Assembly: GCF_008065135.1 (NCBI RefSeq)
Contig: NZ_CP042914.1
Span: forward strand, 3,348,001-3,412,000
Reading direction: 5' to 3'
Length of the DNA: 64,000 nucleotides
Source of the DNA: Roseimaritima ulvae
GTDB taxonomy: Bacteria; Planctomycetota; Planctomycetia; Pirellulales; Pirellulaceae
How positions within the stretch are numbered: the stretch's first letter is position 1; each line of letters begins with the position of its first letter. Made by a program: the position numbers and the translations under genes. Below, piece by piece: positions 9,822 through 18,741 of this stretch. The notes under the pieces were generated by a model. It was given only the letters and a program-made list of their open reading frames with translations. It had not been told where the DNA came from and did no database searches.

Positions 9822-11023
9822 CAGCGCAGGGTCCCTAGTTGGCGCAGGGCGTCGATGCGCCCTCGGTTGTACGCTGCCATGGTGTCGCCGCCTCCGGCTG
9901 CCGGTGGCACGGCTCCGCGGTGTTGCCCACTTCCAAACGGAAAACCACCACTCACCATTCTTCCTATGTCGTTTGGCTGGTAGTAGGCAAACCGATCCGA
10001 CATGCTGGTTAAGCCCATAGGGCGGCTGCCGGTCCTCTTGATCGGATCGGATTCGACAATTTCGTTGTCGCTGTGGCCAATTGCAGGCACGTTGCCGAAG
10101 TGTATTGCGTCCATGCCATACATAACGTCTTTGCAGTCGTAAAAGCTGTTGGCTAACATCGTCGGCACGTCGTAGGTTCCGATCCAGCCGTTCAAGGCGT
10201 GCTCCTGCCCAATGAATACATTGTTCAGAATTGTCGTGGTGGACGCGCCGATGCTGGTAGTGAACCACACGCCGTCCCGGATCGTACCCTTTGCCCTCTG
10301 CACGATCGTGTTGTTTGCAATCAGCTTTTGATACGTGGCCCCGCTGGCGTAAATAGCGCTCGTGCCGTTGATGTCGAACACGTTGTGTAGTGCGGACCCG
10401 CACCCGCCAATCCGGAAAGCATGTGTGCTGCCTGCATCACTTGCGTAGACATAATTCCCGATGAAATGTCCGTGAGTGAATGACGCCACATAACTGCCAC
10501 CAACGTTGCTGAAAAAACATCCCATAACATTGTGGTTGCCAGACCCAACGGCCAGGACGCCGCCTCCGCTATTGTCGTAGAATCCACACTGCAGGAAGTG
10601 CATCTGGTTATAGCACTCAACCAACGCCGCAGCCCCACAATTGGTGAAATTAAACCATCGCCAGTTGATCCAAGTCTTCTGGTGATTGTTCCCGCCCCAA
10701 TGGTCGAAGATAGGCGTGTCGGCGTTGCCCCCGTCAAAGGTGACCGGGGTTAGTAGTGTAGGGTCGTCTTCGGGGTCGAAAGCGTTTTCGCCGTCCCAAA
10801 CCACGTGGCTCAGTTGGTCGATCGTGTTAGTCCCGCTCGGTAACGTCCAGTCACTTCCGATGATGTTGGTTCCCTGCTTGATGGCGAGGAAGTTTCCGTT
10901 GGTACCGTCAAAGGTCATCTGGGCCAGCATGTAGCCATAGCGGCCATAGGGGGCGGCCAGCGTCCCGTCCCCGGTATCCGCGTCGATCGACGGGTCGCAG
11001 TAGATAATAGTCGGAATCGCCAT
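9821..11023 (-). CDS. right-handed beta-helix phage protein, tail-spike-like
   Basis: This 400-aa protein has many short Asn/Gly-punctuated strands (FNFTNCGAAALVE.. HFLQCGFYDNSGGG.. GNHNVMGCFFSNVGG.. LIANNTIVQ). That pattern is typical of parallel beta-helix proteins such as phage tail spikes and polysaccharide lyases. A 50-residue C-terminal tail is Gly/Pro-rich. Catalytic residues are not identifiable. It is translated from a conventional ATG next to the upstream gene's stop and overlaps the downstream gene start. It most likely binds or cuts the host surface. Confidence 0.72.
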   Translation of the reverse strand: MAIPTIIYCDPSIDADTGDGTLAAPYGRYGYMLAQMTFDGTNGNFLAIKQGTNIIGSDWTLPSGTNTIDQLSHVVWDGENAFDPEDDPTLLTPVTFDGGNADTPIFDHWGGNNHQKTWINWRWFNFTNCGAAALVECYNQMHFLQCGFYDNSGGGVLAVGSGNHNVMGCFFSNVGGSYVASFTHGHFIGNYVYASDAGSTHAFRIGGCGSALHNVFDINGTSAIYASGATYQKLIANNTIVQRAKGTIRDGVWFTTSIGASTTTILNNVFIGQEHALNGWIGTYDVPTMLANSFYDCKDVMYGMDAIHFGNVPAIGHSDNEIVESDPIKRTGSRPMGLTSMSDRFAYYQPNDIGRMVSGGFPFGSGQHRGAVPPAAGGGDTMAAYNRGRIDALRQLGTLR

Positions 11024-11649
11024 TAGGACCCCCAGACAGCGGCCAGACGTGCAGACAGTGCCTCGCTTACGGTCTGCAGTTCGGCTGTCGGTTCAGCATC
11101 CACAGCTGCGGTCGCTGCTTCCATAGCCTCCGCCAAGTAACCGTACCGCACACGCTGGGCCTCAGCCGCATCGGCCGCGTCTGCGGCCGCGGTGCGAGCC
11201 TCTGCAACCGCTACCTCAGTTACGTGATCCGGGTACTGCAGGCCGCCGGCCGCCTCAATCATGCCAAGCCGAATCCCTTCAAACGCAGGGGATGTGGCCC
11301 CCAACTGCAACGCCAACGCACCGAACCCAGACACCACGGCGAAGCTGTCCACCCCCGGTACGTCGCTGGCACTGCCGTCGAGGGTGATTTGCTCGCGACG
11401 ATCTAACCAGACGTGGCGCATGAACCATTGAGCCAGTGGGTTTGGGGACTCTTTCAACGCAGTCCAGAGTGGCCCGGTCAACTTTTCCGTGTCCAGGTCG
11501 CGATAGACTACCTGTGCCGCGCTGCACATGGCTACGATCGTGCCGCAGGGCAACGGGCGATTGCATAAGGCGGATAGGTAGGTTGCGATCTCCGCATCGG
11601 ATCTTCCGACTGCTTCGTGCGGCTCAATGTCTGTTTTGTAGTCGAGCAT
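11023..11649 (-). CDS. phage hypothetical protein
   Basis: The protein has 208 aa when started at MLDYKTDIEPHEAVG. The frame opens earlier, but that overlaps the preceding PAS gene and has no coding look. The N-terminal half has mixed secondary structure and the C-terminal third is an Ala-rich helix (VAVAEARTAAADAADAAEAQ). No named family is recognised. It lies between the PAS protein and the spike within the same operon and may be a structural or assembly protein. Confidence 0.65.
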   Translation of the reverse strand: MLDYKTDIEPHEAVGRSDAEIATYLSALCNRPLPCGTIVAMCSAAQVVYRDLDTEKLTGPLWTALKESPNPLAQWFMRHVWLDRREQITLDGSASDVPGVDSFAVVSGFGALALQLGATSPAFEGIRLGMIEAAGGLQYPDHVTEVAVAEARTAAADAADAAEAQRVRYGYLAEAMEAATAAVDAEPTAELQTVSEALSARLAAVWGS

Positions 11650-11683
11650 AAGAGTCTCAGTAGGGTAGGAGGAAACTGCGAGC

Positions 11684-12406
11684 CTAACGGTCGCCCTGGA
11701 TTTCAACTTGCTGGTCGCCGCTTGATGCGGAAAATCCACCGCCCAACGCAAACGCACCAAGGGCGATGACCGCCAAACCGAGTACGATGGCGATCGCGAT
11801 CAGCACTTTGGCGTTGTTGTTTTGGATCCGGCTGTGCGAATTGCCGCTGATCGTTGTCCTATCTCCCACTTGTACTTCTCCTCGACCAATGATTTGTTCA
11901 ATCAGTTTTGCGTTGCGTTTTGCCGTCGCCACGCCTTCCCGAGCGGTAACGGCCAGCTGGTCGCTCTGCTCCAGCCGCCTGCGCAGCTCCGTAACGGCCA
12001 GCTGCATGCGATCGAATTGTTCCTTCAGCTCTTGATATTCCCGCGATCCGTCTAAAAGTTTTGCGAACACGACATACCCGATGTGCTTGCCGATGGGGGG
12101 ATGGCGGTGGACGTACAGGCCGATGTGAATTGTTTGGTGGTCCTTGCGGATGTAGTGTTTTTCGAGGTAGTACTCTTGCTTTTCGCCGCTGCTTACCAGT
12201 GCGGCTTCGCGTTGGTCGCCGCCTACGTCCGTTGATGCCGTGATGTCTTGCCATTTGGTCCGCAACAGTTCGGACTCGGCGTAGCCCAACATTTGGCACC
12301 ACGCGCGGTTGCAGTACTGGAAGTAATCGCGTGCATCCACAAACGCGGCCGGTTCTTCGCTCCGCTCCAATGCCAATTTCCAAAGTTCGATGTCGTCCAG
12401 ACGCAC
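11684..12406 (-). CDS. PAS-domain protein with C-terminal membrane helix, in phage operon
   Basis: Residues 1-115 form a PAS domain (WKLALERSEEPAAFVDARDYFQYCNRAWCQMLGYAESELL, then HIGLYVHRHPPIG). A coiled coil follows (about 120-180, KEQFDRMQLAVTELRRRLEQSDQLAV), and a single transmembrane helix sits near the C-terminus (VLIAIAIVLGLAVIALGAFALGGG). There is no kinase, GGDEF or methyl-accepting domain. A PAS sensor in a phage late operon, between the prohead protease and tail genes, is unusual. The coiled coil plus membrane helix would also suit a spanin- or holin-regulator-like role, but that is speculation. The domain call is firm; the function is unknown. Confidence 0.75.
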   Translation of the reverse strand: MRLDDIELWKLALERSEEPAAFVDARDYFQYCNRAWCQMLGYAESELLRTKWQDITASTDVGGDQREAALVSSGEKQEYYLEKHYIRKDHQTIHIGLYVHRHPPIGKHIGYVVFAKLLDGSREYQELKEQFDRMQLAVTELRRRLEQSDQLAVTAREGVATAKRNAKLIEQIIGRGEVQVGDRTTISGNSHSRIQNNNAKVLIAIAIVLGLAVIALGAFALGGGFSASSGDQQVEIQGDR

Positions 12407-12457
12407 GGTTTGTCTTCGCTGTGTTGCGTGTTTCGGTGGTGACCATCGTGGCCTCTA

Positions 12458-13396
12458 TCAATACGGTCGCCTTCGAAACGGGCGTGTCACCGCGGCGACG
12501 CGGATGTGTTCCGTTCGAGCCGACGAACGACGCTTTCCGCTGCCGGCCGAGAGCTCGCTGGCCAGGTTGCCAATGCGGTCGATCAGTCCCGCCTTGCGAG
12601 CTTCCGCGGCGGGCATCATGCGGCCGCCGCCGAATTTTTCCGCAGCCACATTGGGGCGAACGCCACGATGTTTGGCAACCGCCGCGGTGAATTCGGCCGC
12701 GATCGCGTTGATGTAGTCTTGCCGGTAGGCCACGTATTCGTCGGTCAGCGACTCAAATGGATGACCTTCGGCCTTCCACTCCGGCGACCGGATCACGCGG
12801 GCATCGTAGCCTTCCTTTTTCAGAAGCTCCGACCACGAAACCACCTGCGTATAGGCACCGATCGAACCCGCCATACCGCTGCCGATCGACACCACACGGG
12901 ACGCCGCCGTGGCCACCCAGATCGCGGCACTGGCCGCGTACGGGTCGATCACCGCCACGATGGGCTTGGCACCGCGTTGGTCGTAGATTTGCTTCGCCAA
13001 TTCGGGCACGCCCGGATACACTCCACCGGGGGAGTCCACCTGCAGCACGATCTTGGATACCTCCTCCGCATCGATCGCGGCTTGCACCGCGGCCCCGATG
13101 GCCTGACAGCTCGTTCCGCCGTACCACCAGCTCCATTCGCTCATCCGGTATTCGATCGGGCCCATGATCTTGATCACCGCCGTTCCGCCGGCCAATTGAT
13201 ATTTGGGACGGTCGGCAATCTCGATCGCTTCGCGGATCTGATCGGGGCTCATCGGTACTGCCGCATGCTGTGCCGACATCCGCGAACGGAACCAACGAGC
13301 GAACAGCGGTCCATCCACCAAGAGCGGGGCCGCCATCAGGTGGCCGAGTTCGGTGTTCTGATTCAATTCGTTCGTTTTCGTGTTACTGCTCACCAA
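12458..13396 (-). CDS. phage S49-family (SppA-like) prohead protease
   Basis: The 312-aa protein has the S49 Ser-Lys dyad. The nucleophile serine is in SGMAGSIGAYTQ (about residue 178) and the general-base lysine is in RSPEWKAEGHPFE (about residue 208). VLQVDSPGG marks the core fold. Members next to portal genes process capsid scaffold during head assembly. The start overlaps the portal stop by 14 bp. TTG 13396, GTG 13393 or the ATG at 13336 are all possible. No major capsid gene follows, which is odd for a working head module. Confidence 0.85.
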   Translation of the reverse strand: MVSSNTKTNELNQNTELGHLMAAPLLVDGPLFARWFRSRMSAQHAAVPMSPDQIREAIEIADRPKYQLAGGTAVIKIMGPIEYRMSEWSWWYGGTSCQAIGAAVQAAIDAEEVSKIVLQVDSPGGVYPGVPELAKQIYDQRGAKPIVAVIDPYAASAAIWVATAASRVVSIGSGMAGSIGAYTQVVSWSELLKKEGYDARVIRSPEWKAEGHPFESLTDEYVAYRQDYINAIAAEFTAAVAKHRGVRPNVAAEKFGGGRMMPAAEARKAGLIDRIGNLASELSAGSGKRRSSARTEHIRVAAVTRPFRRRPY

Positions 13397-15299
13397 GGTT
13401 CCCGTCGTGCAAGTGTGAGTCGAGCCATTTCGTAAACGTGCAATCCCGCCAGCCGTCGGTAACGCTGGTCATGCGGCCGAGTAGTTGCTCCGGCTGACAT
13501 TCCGCCGCGGACAGCAGTTCGGATTGATGGGCGGCAATCCAGGCGGCCACAACCTGGTCGGTTGTCGTGCCGGAATCGGCAATGGCCGCCAGGTAAGCCG
13601 TGCAGGAGCGATCGACCGCATTGGAAAAGACACCCGCAAATCTCTCGTAGTAGTCATCCAACGCGGTGAACAGCTGCCGCGAATCCTTGCGAGCGATCTT
13701 CATCACCTCGTTGGCTTCCTTGCGGTTCAACCGCGTGGCGATTTCATTCAACGATTCGGTGATAAACTCCAATCGACTGGACAGGGCCTCCCGCGCGGCC
13801 GTCTCTGCGGCCAACCGAGCCGCCTCTGCCGCTTCTAGCTTTTCCCGGTATTCGTCCGTGATGATGCGAGCCGCAGCCGGTTGGTCTTCATGAGTCGCCG
13901 CTCCGTCGCCTGCGAGTTTACACAGTGCGGCAATCCAGGCTTTGTTGAACTCGGGACCTTTGACGCCTGCCCCTCCCGTGTTTCGCCCGATGTCACCGGA
14001 AACCATGCGGTCGATCGTCGTGTGAGCGGACGGAACCAGGTAGTGTTCCCCCACGCCGCCGGGGATGGGGTTCATGTTTTCCTGGGCCCGCCATTCATCC
14101 GCGTTCATCACCCCCCAGTTCCTCAGGATGGCGTTGGCTTCCGCCTGCGTTTTGGCATCGCCCCGCAGCAGGGCGTTCATCAGAAATTCAAAGGACAACT
14201 CTTCCGCGAATACGGGCACCAATTCACCGTTGCTGGCCAGCGTGTGCAGCAACTGTTGGCGGATGGCCGATTCCCACCGCACGGCCCACGGTCGGATGGT
14301 CATCGTGGTGAACGTGCGCAGCATTGCATCGACGCTGCCAAACTTGAATTCGTCGTAAATCTGCACCATCGCCGGCGGTACCTTGTAGAACCGGCAGATG
14401 GTTTTTGCTTGCAGTTCACGGGTGCCCAGAAACTGAGCTTCTTCAGCGTTGACGGCCAGCTGTTGGTACTCGACGCCGTGCCAGAGGATTCCCAGCTTGT
14501 TCCAGTTTTCCATGCCTCCGTGCAACGAGTTCATATCGTCGCGGAAAATCTGCCGTCGTTCGTCGTCGTCGATGTAGGAAGGATGTTTGACCAGGCCACC
14601 AGGCCGGGCGCCGTTGCCGAACCAAGTCGATCCATATCGCTGGGTAGCGATGTCCAGTCCGATTTCCTGCATCGCAAATGAAATCACACCGCGGCCAATA
14701 ACGCCGTCGCTGCCGAACCCAGGCAAGTTGAACATGTCGCGGCGAGGAATCACGTAGTATCCGAACCCCTCAGGATTGTCCCGATCCGCTTGGTCGGTAT
14801 AGACGTGGTATTCCAGCTCGCCGCCCGGCATCCGCCAAGCCTTCACGCGTGACGGATGGATGGGCCACAACGCGATCGGTTCGTCTCGCCCATTGCGTTC
14901 GATTTCCGCGAAGAAGTTGCCACGATTCAGGGCTCGCATGGTTCCCATTTCGTAGAACGTCAGCGCGTTCATCAGCGGGTTTGGCGAATCATGCAGCAGC
15001 GAATAGACGCGGTGCCGTTTCGCCCGCTCGCGATTGCGGTCATCTACTGATTCATAAACCAGGCCAGGCAGGCTGCCCACGGTTTCCGCGATCGCCTGGG
15101 TGCAGGCGTAGACGGTCGCCGAAGTCATCGCCGACTCTTGCGTCACCGCAATCCCGGCCGACGTTTTGCTGCTGCCCCAGGCATCAAAGAAGCCGGACCA
15201 ATCCGACTTCGCCGGCAGACCGCCGTCAGCGACCATCGTGTCGGCCGTCGCCACCAGCGACTGCAGCGAACCAAAAAAGCGATTGAGAGAACCGATCAT
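13383..15299 (-). CDS. phage portal protein (HK97-type) with long C-terminal extension
   Basis: The protein has 638 aa. The N-terminal 420 residues match the HK97-type portal pattern: SATVYACTQAIAETVGSLPGLVYE, LLHDSPNPLMNALTFYE, and KTICRFYKVPPAMV. The portal ring is the entry for DNA packaging. Typical HK97 portals are about 400 aa. The extra 200 C-terminal residues are mostly helical (EAAEAARLAAETAAREALSSRLEFITESLNEIATRL) and may be a fused assembly module. The ATG overlaps the stop of the upstream membrane protein. No terminase is seen upstream where it would be expected. Confidence 0.88.
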   Translation of the reverse strand: MIGSLNRFFGSLQSLVATADTMVADGGLPAKSDWSGFFDAWGSSKTSAGIAVTQESAMTSATVYACTQAIAETVGSLPGLVYESVDDRNRERAKRHRVYSLLHDSPNPLMNALTFYEMGTMRALNRGNFFAEIERNGRDEPIALWPIHPSRVKAWRMPGGELEYHVYTDQADRDNPEGFGYYVIPRRDMFNLPGFGSDGVIGRGVISFAMQEIGLDIATQRYGSTWFGNGARPGGLVKHPSYIDDDERRQIFRDDMNSLHGGMENWNKLGILWHGVEYQQLAVNAEEAQFLGTRELQAKTICRFYKVPPAMVQIYDEFKFGSVDAMLRTFTTMTIRPWAVRWESAIRQQLLHTLASNGELVPVFAEELSFEFLMNALLRGDAKTQAEANAILRNWGVMNADEWRAQENMNPIPGGVGEHYLVPSAHTTIDRMVSGDIGRNTGGAGVKGPEFNKAWIAALCKLAGDGAATHEDQPAAARIITDEYREKLEAAEAARLAAETAAREALSSRLEFITESLNEIATRLNRKEANEVMKIARKDSRQLFTALDDYYERFAGVFSNAVDRSCTAYLAAIADSGTTTDQVVAAWIAAHQSELLSAAECQPEQLLGRMTSVTDGWRDCTFTKWLDSHLHDGNLGEQ

Positions 15300-15544
15300 C
15301 GTTTCCCTCGCTTTTGACTATTCGCAGTCGCGCGGGAAACCAACCAGGCTTTCAGAATCGCGGCCGCCGCCGGCAGTAGAGGAGCCGCCATCAGCGACAG
15401 CCCGACCGTGCCGATCGCAGCGGTAGCGTTGACGCGGTAAATCGCAAACAGCAGGCAAACCCAGCCGATCAGAAAGCTGGCGACGCTGAGCAGGCGTTCA
15501 AGCACAGAGGCGACCTTCGAAAGAGCTACAAAAAAGCCATACAA
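15296..15544 (-). CDS. small phage membrane protein, holin-like
   Basis: The protein has 82 aa with two hydrophobic segments (VASFLIGWVCLLFAIYRV and GTVGLSLMAAPLLPAAAAIL) and a basic C-terminus (SRATANSQKRGKR). This is the size and layout of small holins. It overlaps the portal start by 4 bp. Holin function is an inference from topology only. Confidence 0.6.
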   Translation of the reverse strand: MYGFFVALSKVASVLERLLSVASFLIGWVCLLFAIYRVNATAAIGTVGLSLMAAPLLPAAAAILKAWLVSRATANSQKRGKR

Positions 15545-15619
15545 CTCCGGTCCATCACACGGAGTCAGGTGGCCTTAGTAGCCGTTTCGATCGTTTTACA
15601 ATTTACAAACCGCGACGAA

Positions 15620-15811
15620 TCAGTGAATCGCGGAGGCCGTTTGGTTGACGGGTTCGTCTTGTTTCTGGATGGTCACCTGAGCGTCGCCATCCAGGTAAAA
15701 AATCGTCTTAATGGCATCGCGAGGAGGCAAGATCCGCACCGCTTCCCCACCCGAGCGAAGCGTCACCAACGCCACCCGCTTCCGCCGCAGCTCAATTCGT
15801 CTCATTCCCAA
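15620..15811 (-). CDS. small phage hypothetical protein
   Basis: The protein has 63 aa, is basic at the N-terminus (MGMRRIELRRKRVALVTLR), and is followed by a beta-rich stretch. Several codons precede the holin-like gene in the same direction, which is the main support. No family is recognised. It is the last minus-strand phage gene before the plus-strand TIR cargo. Confidence 0.5.
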   Translation of the reverse strand: MGMRRIELRRKRVALVTLRSGGEAVRILPPRDAIKTIFYLDGDAQVTIQKQDEPVNQTASAIH

Positions 15812-16035
15812 TCCCCTGCAATTCGTCCGAGCCTAACAGCTTATACGAAATACAGGATCAGGGCCAACAAGAAGGTACTTCATAGACAACCAGTTGCTAG
15901 CTTGGTACGCTTGGGGGGGAGGTTGCCGGTGGTGTTCGGCCCAAGTCTCAGCCAATGGACCGAGTCGTAACAATCATCCGGTAATGGTCGCCTGTAGCGT
16001 ATTATTAGCTGACAGACACAATTGCGGGGCCTGAA

Positions 16036-17025
16036 ATGACTCATATCTTCGTCTCCTACCGACGTGTAGACTCGGCAACGATCGTGGGGCGAGTCATTGA
16101 CCGTCTCGATGCGAGCTTCGGTAACGAAAACATTTTTCGCGACCTAGACTCAATTGACTATGGTCAGGAATTTGGTGAGGTCATAAATCAAGCTCTTGAG
16201 CATTGCGAAGTGGTATTGGTAATAATTGGTGATGATTGGCTAAAAGTTGTAGATGAATCGGGGCAGCGTCGGCTCGACAATTCAGAGGACTGGGTGCGGC
16301 TAGAGGTGTCCAATGCATTACGGCACCGATTACACGTAATTCCGGTTCTCGTTGAGAACGCCAGCATGCCTTCTGCGAGTTGTTTGCCGGAGGATCTTAA
16401 GCCGCTTGCCAAACGCAATGCAGCAAGGGTGCGTGAAGATCCTGATTTTGGGGGCGACATCGATCGTTTGTGTACGGCAATAAGAAAAAAACTCTCAGCC
16501 ACCAGTTCGAATACGCGAAAGCCGCTGGTGAAAACGGTAATGATTGTCGTCGCGCTAGTTGCAGTTTCCACATTAGGATTATTCGCAGCATCTCAGTTCT
16601 TCGCCGAGGCGAGTAAGAGCCAAGCCGAGAACGGAATGCGTGAGGCACCGACAGTGGAATCCAGCCCTGAAAGCGAGAACAGATCAGTCCTTGGCAAATG
16701 GGAACAGAAGTTCGTAGAGCAGGATAGCTGGAATAGTGGCGGCATATACGAATTCTACACGGATAGCCTGGGAGCTCTGCAGCTACGTGCCGTGAGTCCT
16801 CCCTCGGTAACTGTTCAGGCGGCCGCCGGATTTCATAATGTCGAAATGGACGGAAGCAAATTCAAGACAGATGGCGAGGTGCTCACATTCAATGCTGACT
16901 GGGGCAGATATGGTATTGGGCTTTTTAGGCTCGAACGAAAAAACGCTAATCTATTCACGGGGGTCGCCTACGAAGAGGACGGTACAGAATATCGAAAGAA
17001 CGAGTTTCATCGCGTGATCGAATGA
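16036..17025 (+). CDS. TIR-domain transmembrane protein, putative defence cargo
   Basis: The protein has 329 aa. Residues 1-150 are a TIR domain: HIFVSYRR at the start, FRDLDSIDYGQEF, VVLVIIGDDWL, and NSEDWVRLEVSNAL containing the putative catalytic glutamate near residue 90. Bacterial TIR domains of this kind often cleave NAD+ or make signal nucleotides during abortive infection. One transmembrane helix (about 166-187) separates it from a 130-residue C-terminal domain starting LGKWEQKF, which resembles a lipocalin-like or sensor beta-domain. It is read opposite to the phage genes and sits where terminase genes would be expected, so it looks like cargo. The ligand and NADase activity are not shown by the sequence. 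Confidence 0.82.
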   Translation: MTHIFVSYRRVDSATIVGRVIDRLDASFGNENIFRDLDSIDYGQEFGEVINQALEHCEVVLVIIGDDWLKVVDESGQRRLDNSEDWVRLEVSNALRHRLHVIPVLVENASMPSASCLPEDLKPLAKRNAARVREDPDFGGDIDRLCTAIRKKLSATSSNTRKPLVKTVMIVVALVAVSTLGLFAASQFFAEASKSQAENGMREAPTVESSPESENRSVLGKWEQKFVEQDSWNSGGIYEFYTDSLGALQLRAVSPPSVTVQAAAGFHNVEMDGSKFKTDGEVLTFNADWGRYGIGLFRLERKNANLFTGVAYEEDGTEYRKNEFHRVIE

Positions 17026-17214
17026 AGGTGAAATCCCAGCGTCCGAAAAGTTGCCACTCAGCGTTTTTTATCCCCAACGTTGTGGAACGACTATCTCAAG
17101 CTAGATCATTGCCCGATCTGCAAAATACGTGCCTTGCATCTGTGCTGCTGCACCGTCGCATTAAAGTTGTGGACGGTATCACGCGACACCATAAACATTG
17201 AGGAATGCCAACAC

Positions 17215-18252
17215 GTGAGCTTCATTGTCGCCCTGTTCTTCGTCGTTGTTGGTGGCACTTTGATTTACATTTCTCTGTTCTTATACGAACCGGAGGAGCA
17301 GGCACTTGACAGCATCATACAAAACGCTCTCGACGACTGGTGGTGTCGACTTGATGACTACAAAGTGTTGGCAATTTCACGCCATACACTCTTCATGCAA
17401 CGTGTCGCCCGCCTTGCGTCATTGGGCTTTGACTCGCTTTTCGGCCCCCGGCTGTTTTCGATTCGCGCCCTCACTGTGGCTGGGTGCTCTGCTACGTTCG
17501 CTGCTGGTTTCTGTGAGGTCATCGTTGGTGTTACGCTGTTGCTTATTGAGTTTAGCCAGGAGATGCTTTCAGATGTGGTTCAAGCATTCGCGTACACCAA
17601 TGCGATTTTATTTCTTAATCTGTTAGCAATTCGAAAGCCGCAATTTATCCGCATTATTGCCCCGGTGGCTTTTGTGGTTGCCTTGTCACCATTCGTAATG
17701 CTTTCTTTCGCTGGCAATGACAAGTCGCTAAACTTCACGGTGCAGGTCACAATTGTTTATGCTGTTGGGCTTGTTATTGGCGTCTTTTCGTTGGTGGCAT
17801 TTATTGCTCTTTTGCGGTGGACGTTGCATAGAAGCAGTTGTATGGATTCGGTGGTAAACATTATAGGGCTGGGATTCGTCAATATCTTGGTTGCCATCTC
17901 CTTCGTAGTCGTTCCGCTTGTATTCGCTAGCGCTATGATGGTAGTGGCCGGCGGATCGGCATTTGACCGGCCAGAGCTCTCGATAGTTGAAATGTTCGCT
18001 GGCATACTTGCGATGATTGGGGCTATGAACTTGACGGTGTTCTTTCCAGCGTTAGCGTTGGCTCTGTTGTCGGCGAGTCTAATTTTGCATCGACTGTTTT
18101 GGCCGTCAGTTAGCCGACCTGTGTACGCGTTAGCGAGGGCTGGAATCGTAAAGCGACGCAAGACGACGTTTGCTATTGGTATTGCACTATTGACGTCAGC
18201 TCTTCCCTTGTTTGGAAAGTGGATCAAGCTTTCTCTCTCATCGCTGATGTGA
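17215..18252 (+). CDS. polytopic membrane protein next to the TIR gene
   Basis: The protein is about 345 aa, with the start taken at GTG (VSFIVALFFVVVGG). The frame opens further left at 17080, but that segment is Cys-rich and unlike membrane-protein N-termini. I count seven or eight hydrophobic helices and no catalytic motif. It lies 190 bp after the TIR gene in the same direction and may be its partner or an unrelated passenger. No known family is recognised. Confidence 0.6.
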   Translation: MSFIVALFFVVVGGTLIYISLFLYEPEEQALDSIIQNALDDWWCRLDDYKVLAISRHTLFMQRVARLASLGFDSLFGPRLFSIRALTVAGCSATFAAGFCEVIVGVTLLLIEFSQEMLSDVVQAFAYTNAILFLNLLAIRKPQFIRIIAPVAFVVALSPFVMLSFAGNDKSLNFTVQVTIVYAVGLVIGVFSLVAFIALLRWTLHRSSCMDSVVNIIGLGFVNILVAISFVVVPLVFASAMMVVAGGSAFDRPELSIVEMFAGILAMIGAMNLTVFFPALALALLSASLILHRLFWPSVSRPVYALARAGIVKRRKTTFAIGIALLTSALPLFGKWIKLSLSSLM

Positions 18253-18741
18253 GGGAACAGCTGAACTGAATTGCGGAGCTGGGAAAACCGCAGTGTGGAG
18301 GGTCAGACGCAGGATTCTGCGTTTACGATACATAGACTGGTGAAAATGATCTGGGAATCTTGAGTTTAGGCCGCCCCGGCAATAGTTTTCCCGAGTCTTG
18401 AGACCGAGTTCGGTATGGGGTTCCCGATTGCTGAACAAGTAATGATGCGAATTGCGACGACTACAAGTATGATCGCTGCAGGTTCGAAACCGGAGGAGCT
18501 CACGGTCTTATCGGATACTACGGCTTCTCAGATGGCGCCGGCCTCCACGTCTTGACGATGCCAACTTGGTGTAACGAATGGGAGACAATAGCCCACGCGG
18601 GAGATTTTCCAGCCATTGATTTTTTTCGCAAAGAGATTTCCTGATACGAGAATAGGGTGTACATACATCGCATTCCCGACGCCTCATTTCATGATTTCGA
18701 TGATGACACTTGCGTTTGGGAGGGCAATCCGTCGCTGTCCA
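18253..18741. other. intergenic region with a 5S-like fragment
   Basis: This 489-bp region between the cargo genes and the phage replication block has no credible ORF. The only structured content I see is the 5S rRNA-like stretch on the minus strand listed separately. Confidence 0.5.
18341..18436 (-). rRNA. 5S rRNA-like fragment, probably a remnant
   Basis: Read on the minus strand, the segment contains the 5S hallmark CCATACCGAACTCGG followed by CTCAAG. It is flanked by GCAAT and ATTGC, which can pair like 5S helix II. The expected downstream GATGGTA..GAGAGTAGG part is missing and the 5' and 3' ends do not pair. It therefore looks like a rearranged or partial copy, with no 23S rRNA beside it. 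Confidence 0.35.

Noticed and set aside
9822-10403. Longer N-terminus for the 8319-9821 phage gene
   Set aside because: The extension lies inside the beta-helix gene in another frame and is very Arg/His-rich, typical of a shadow.
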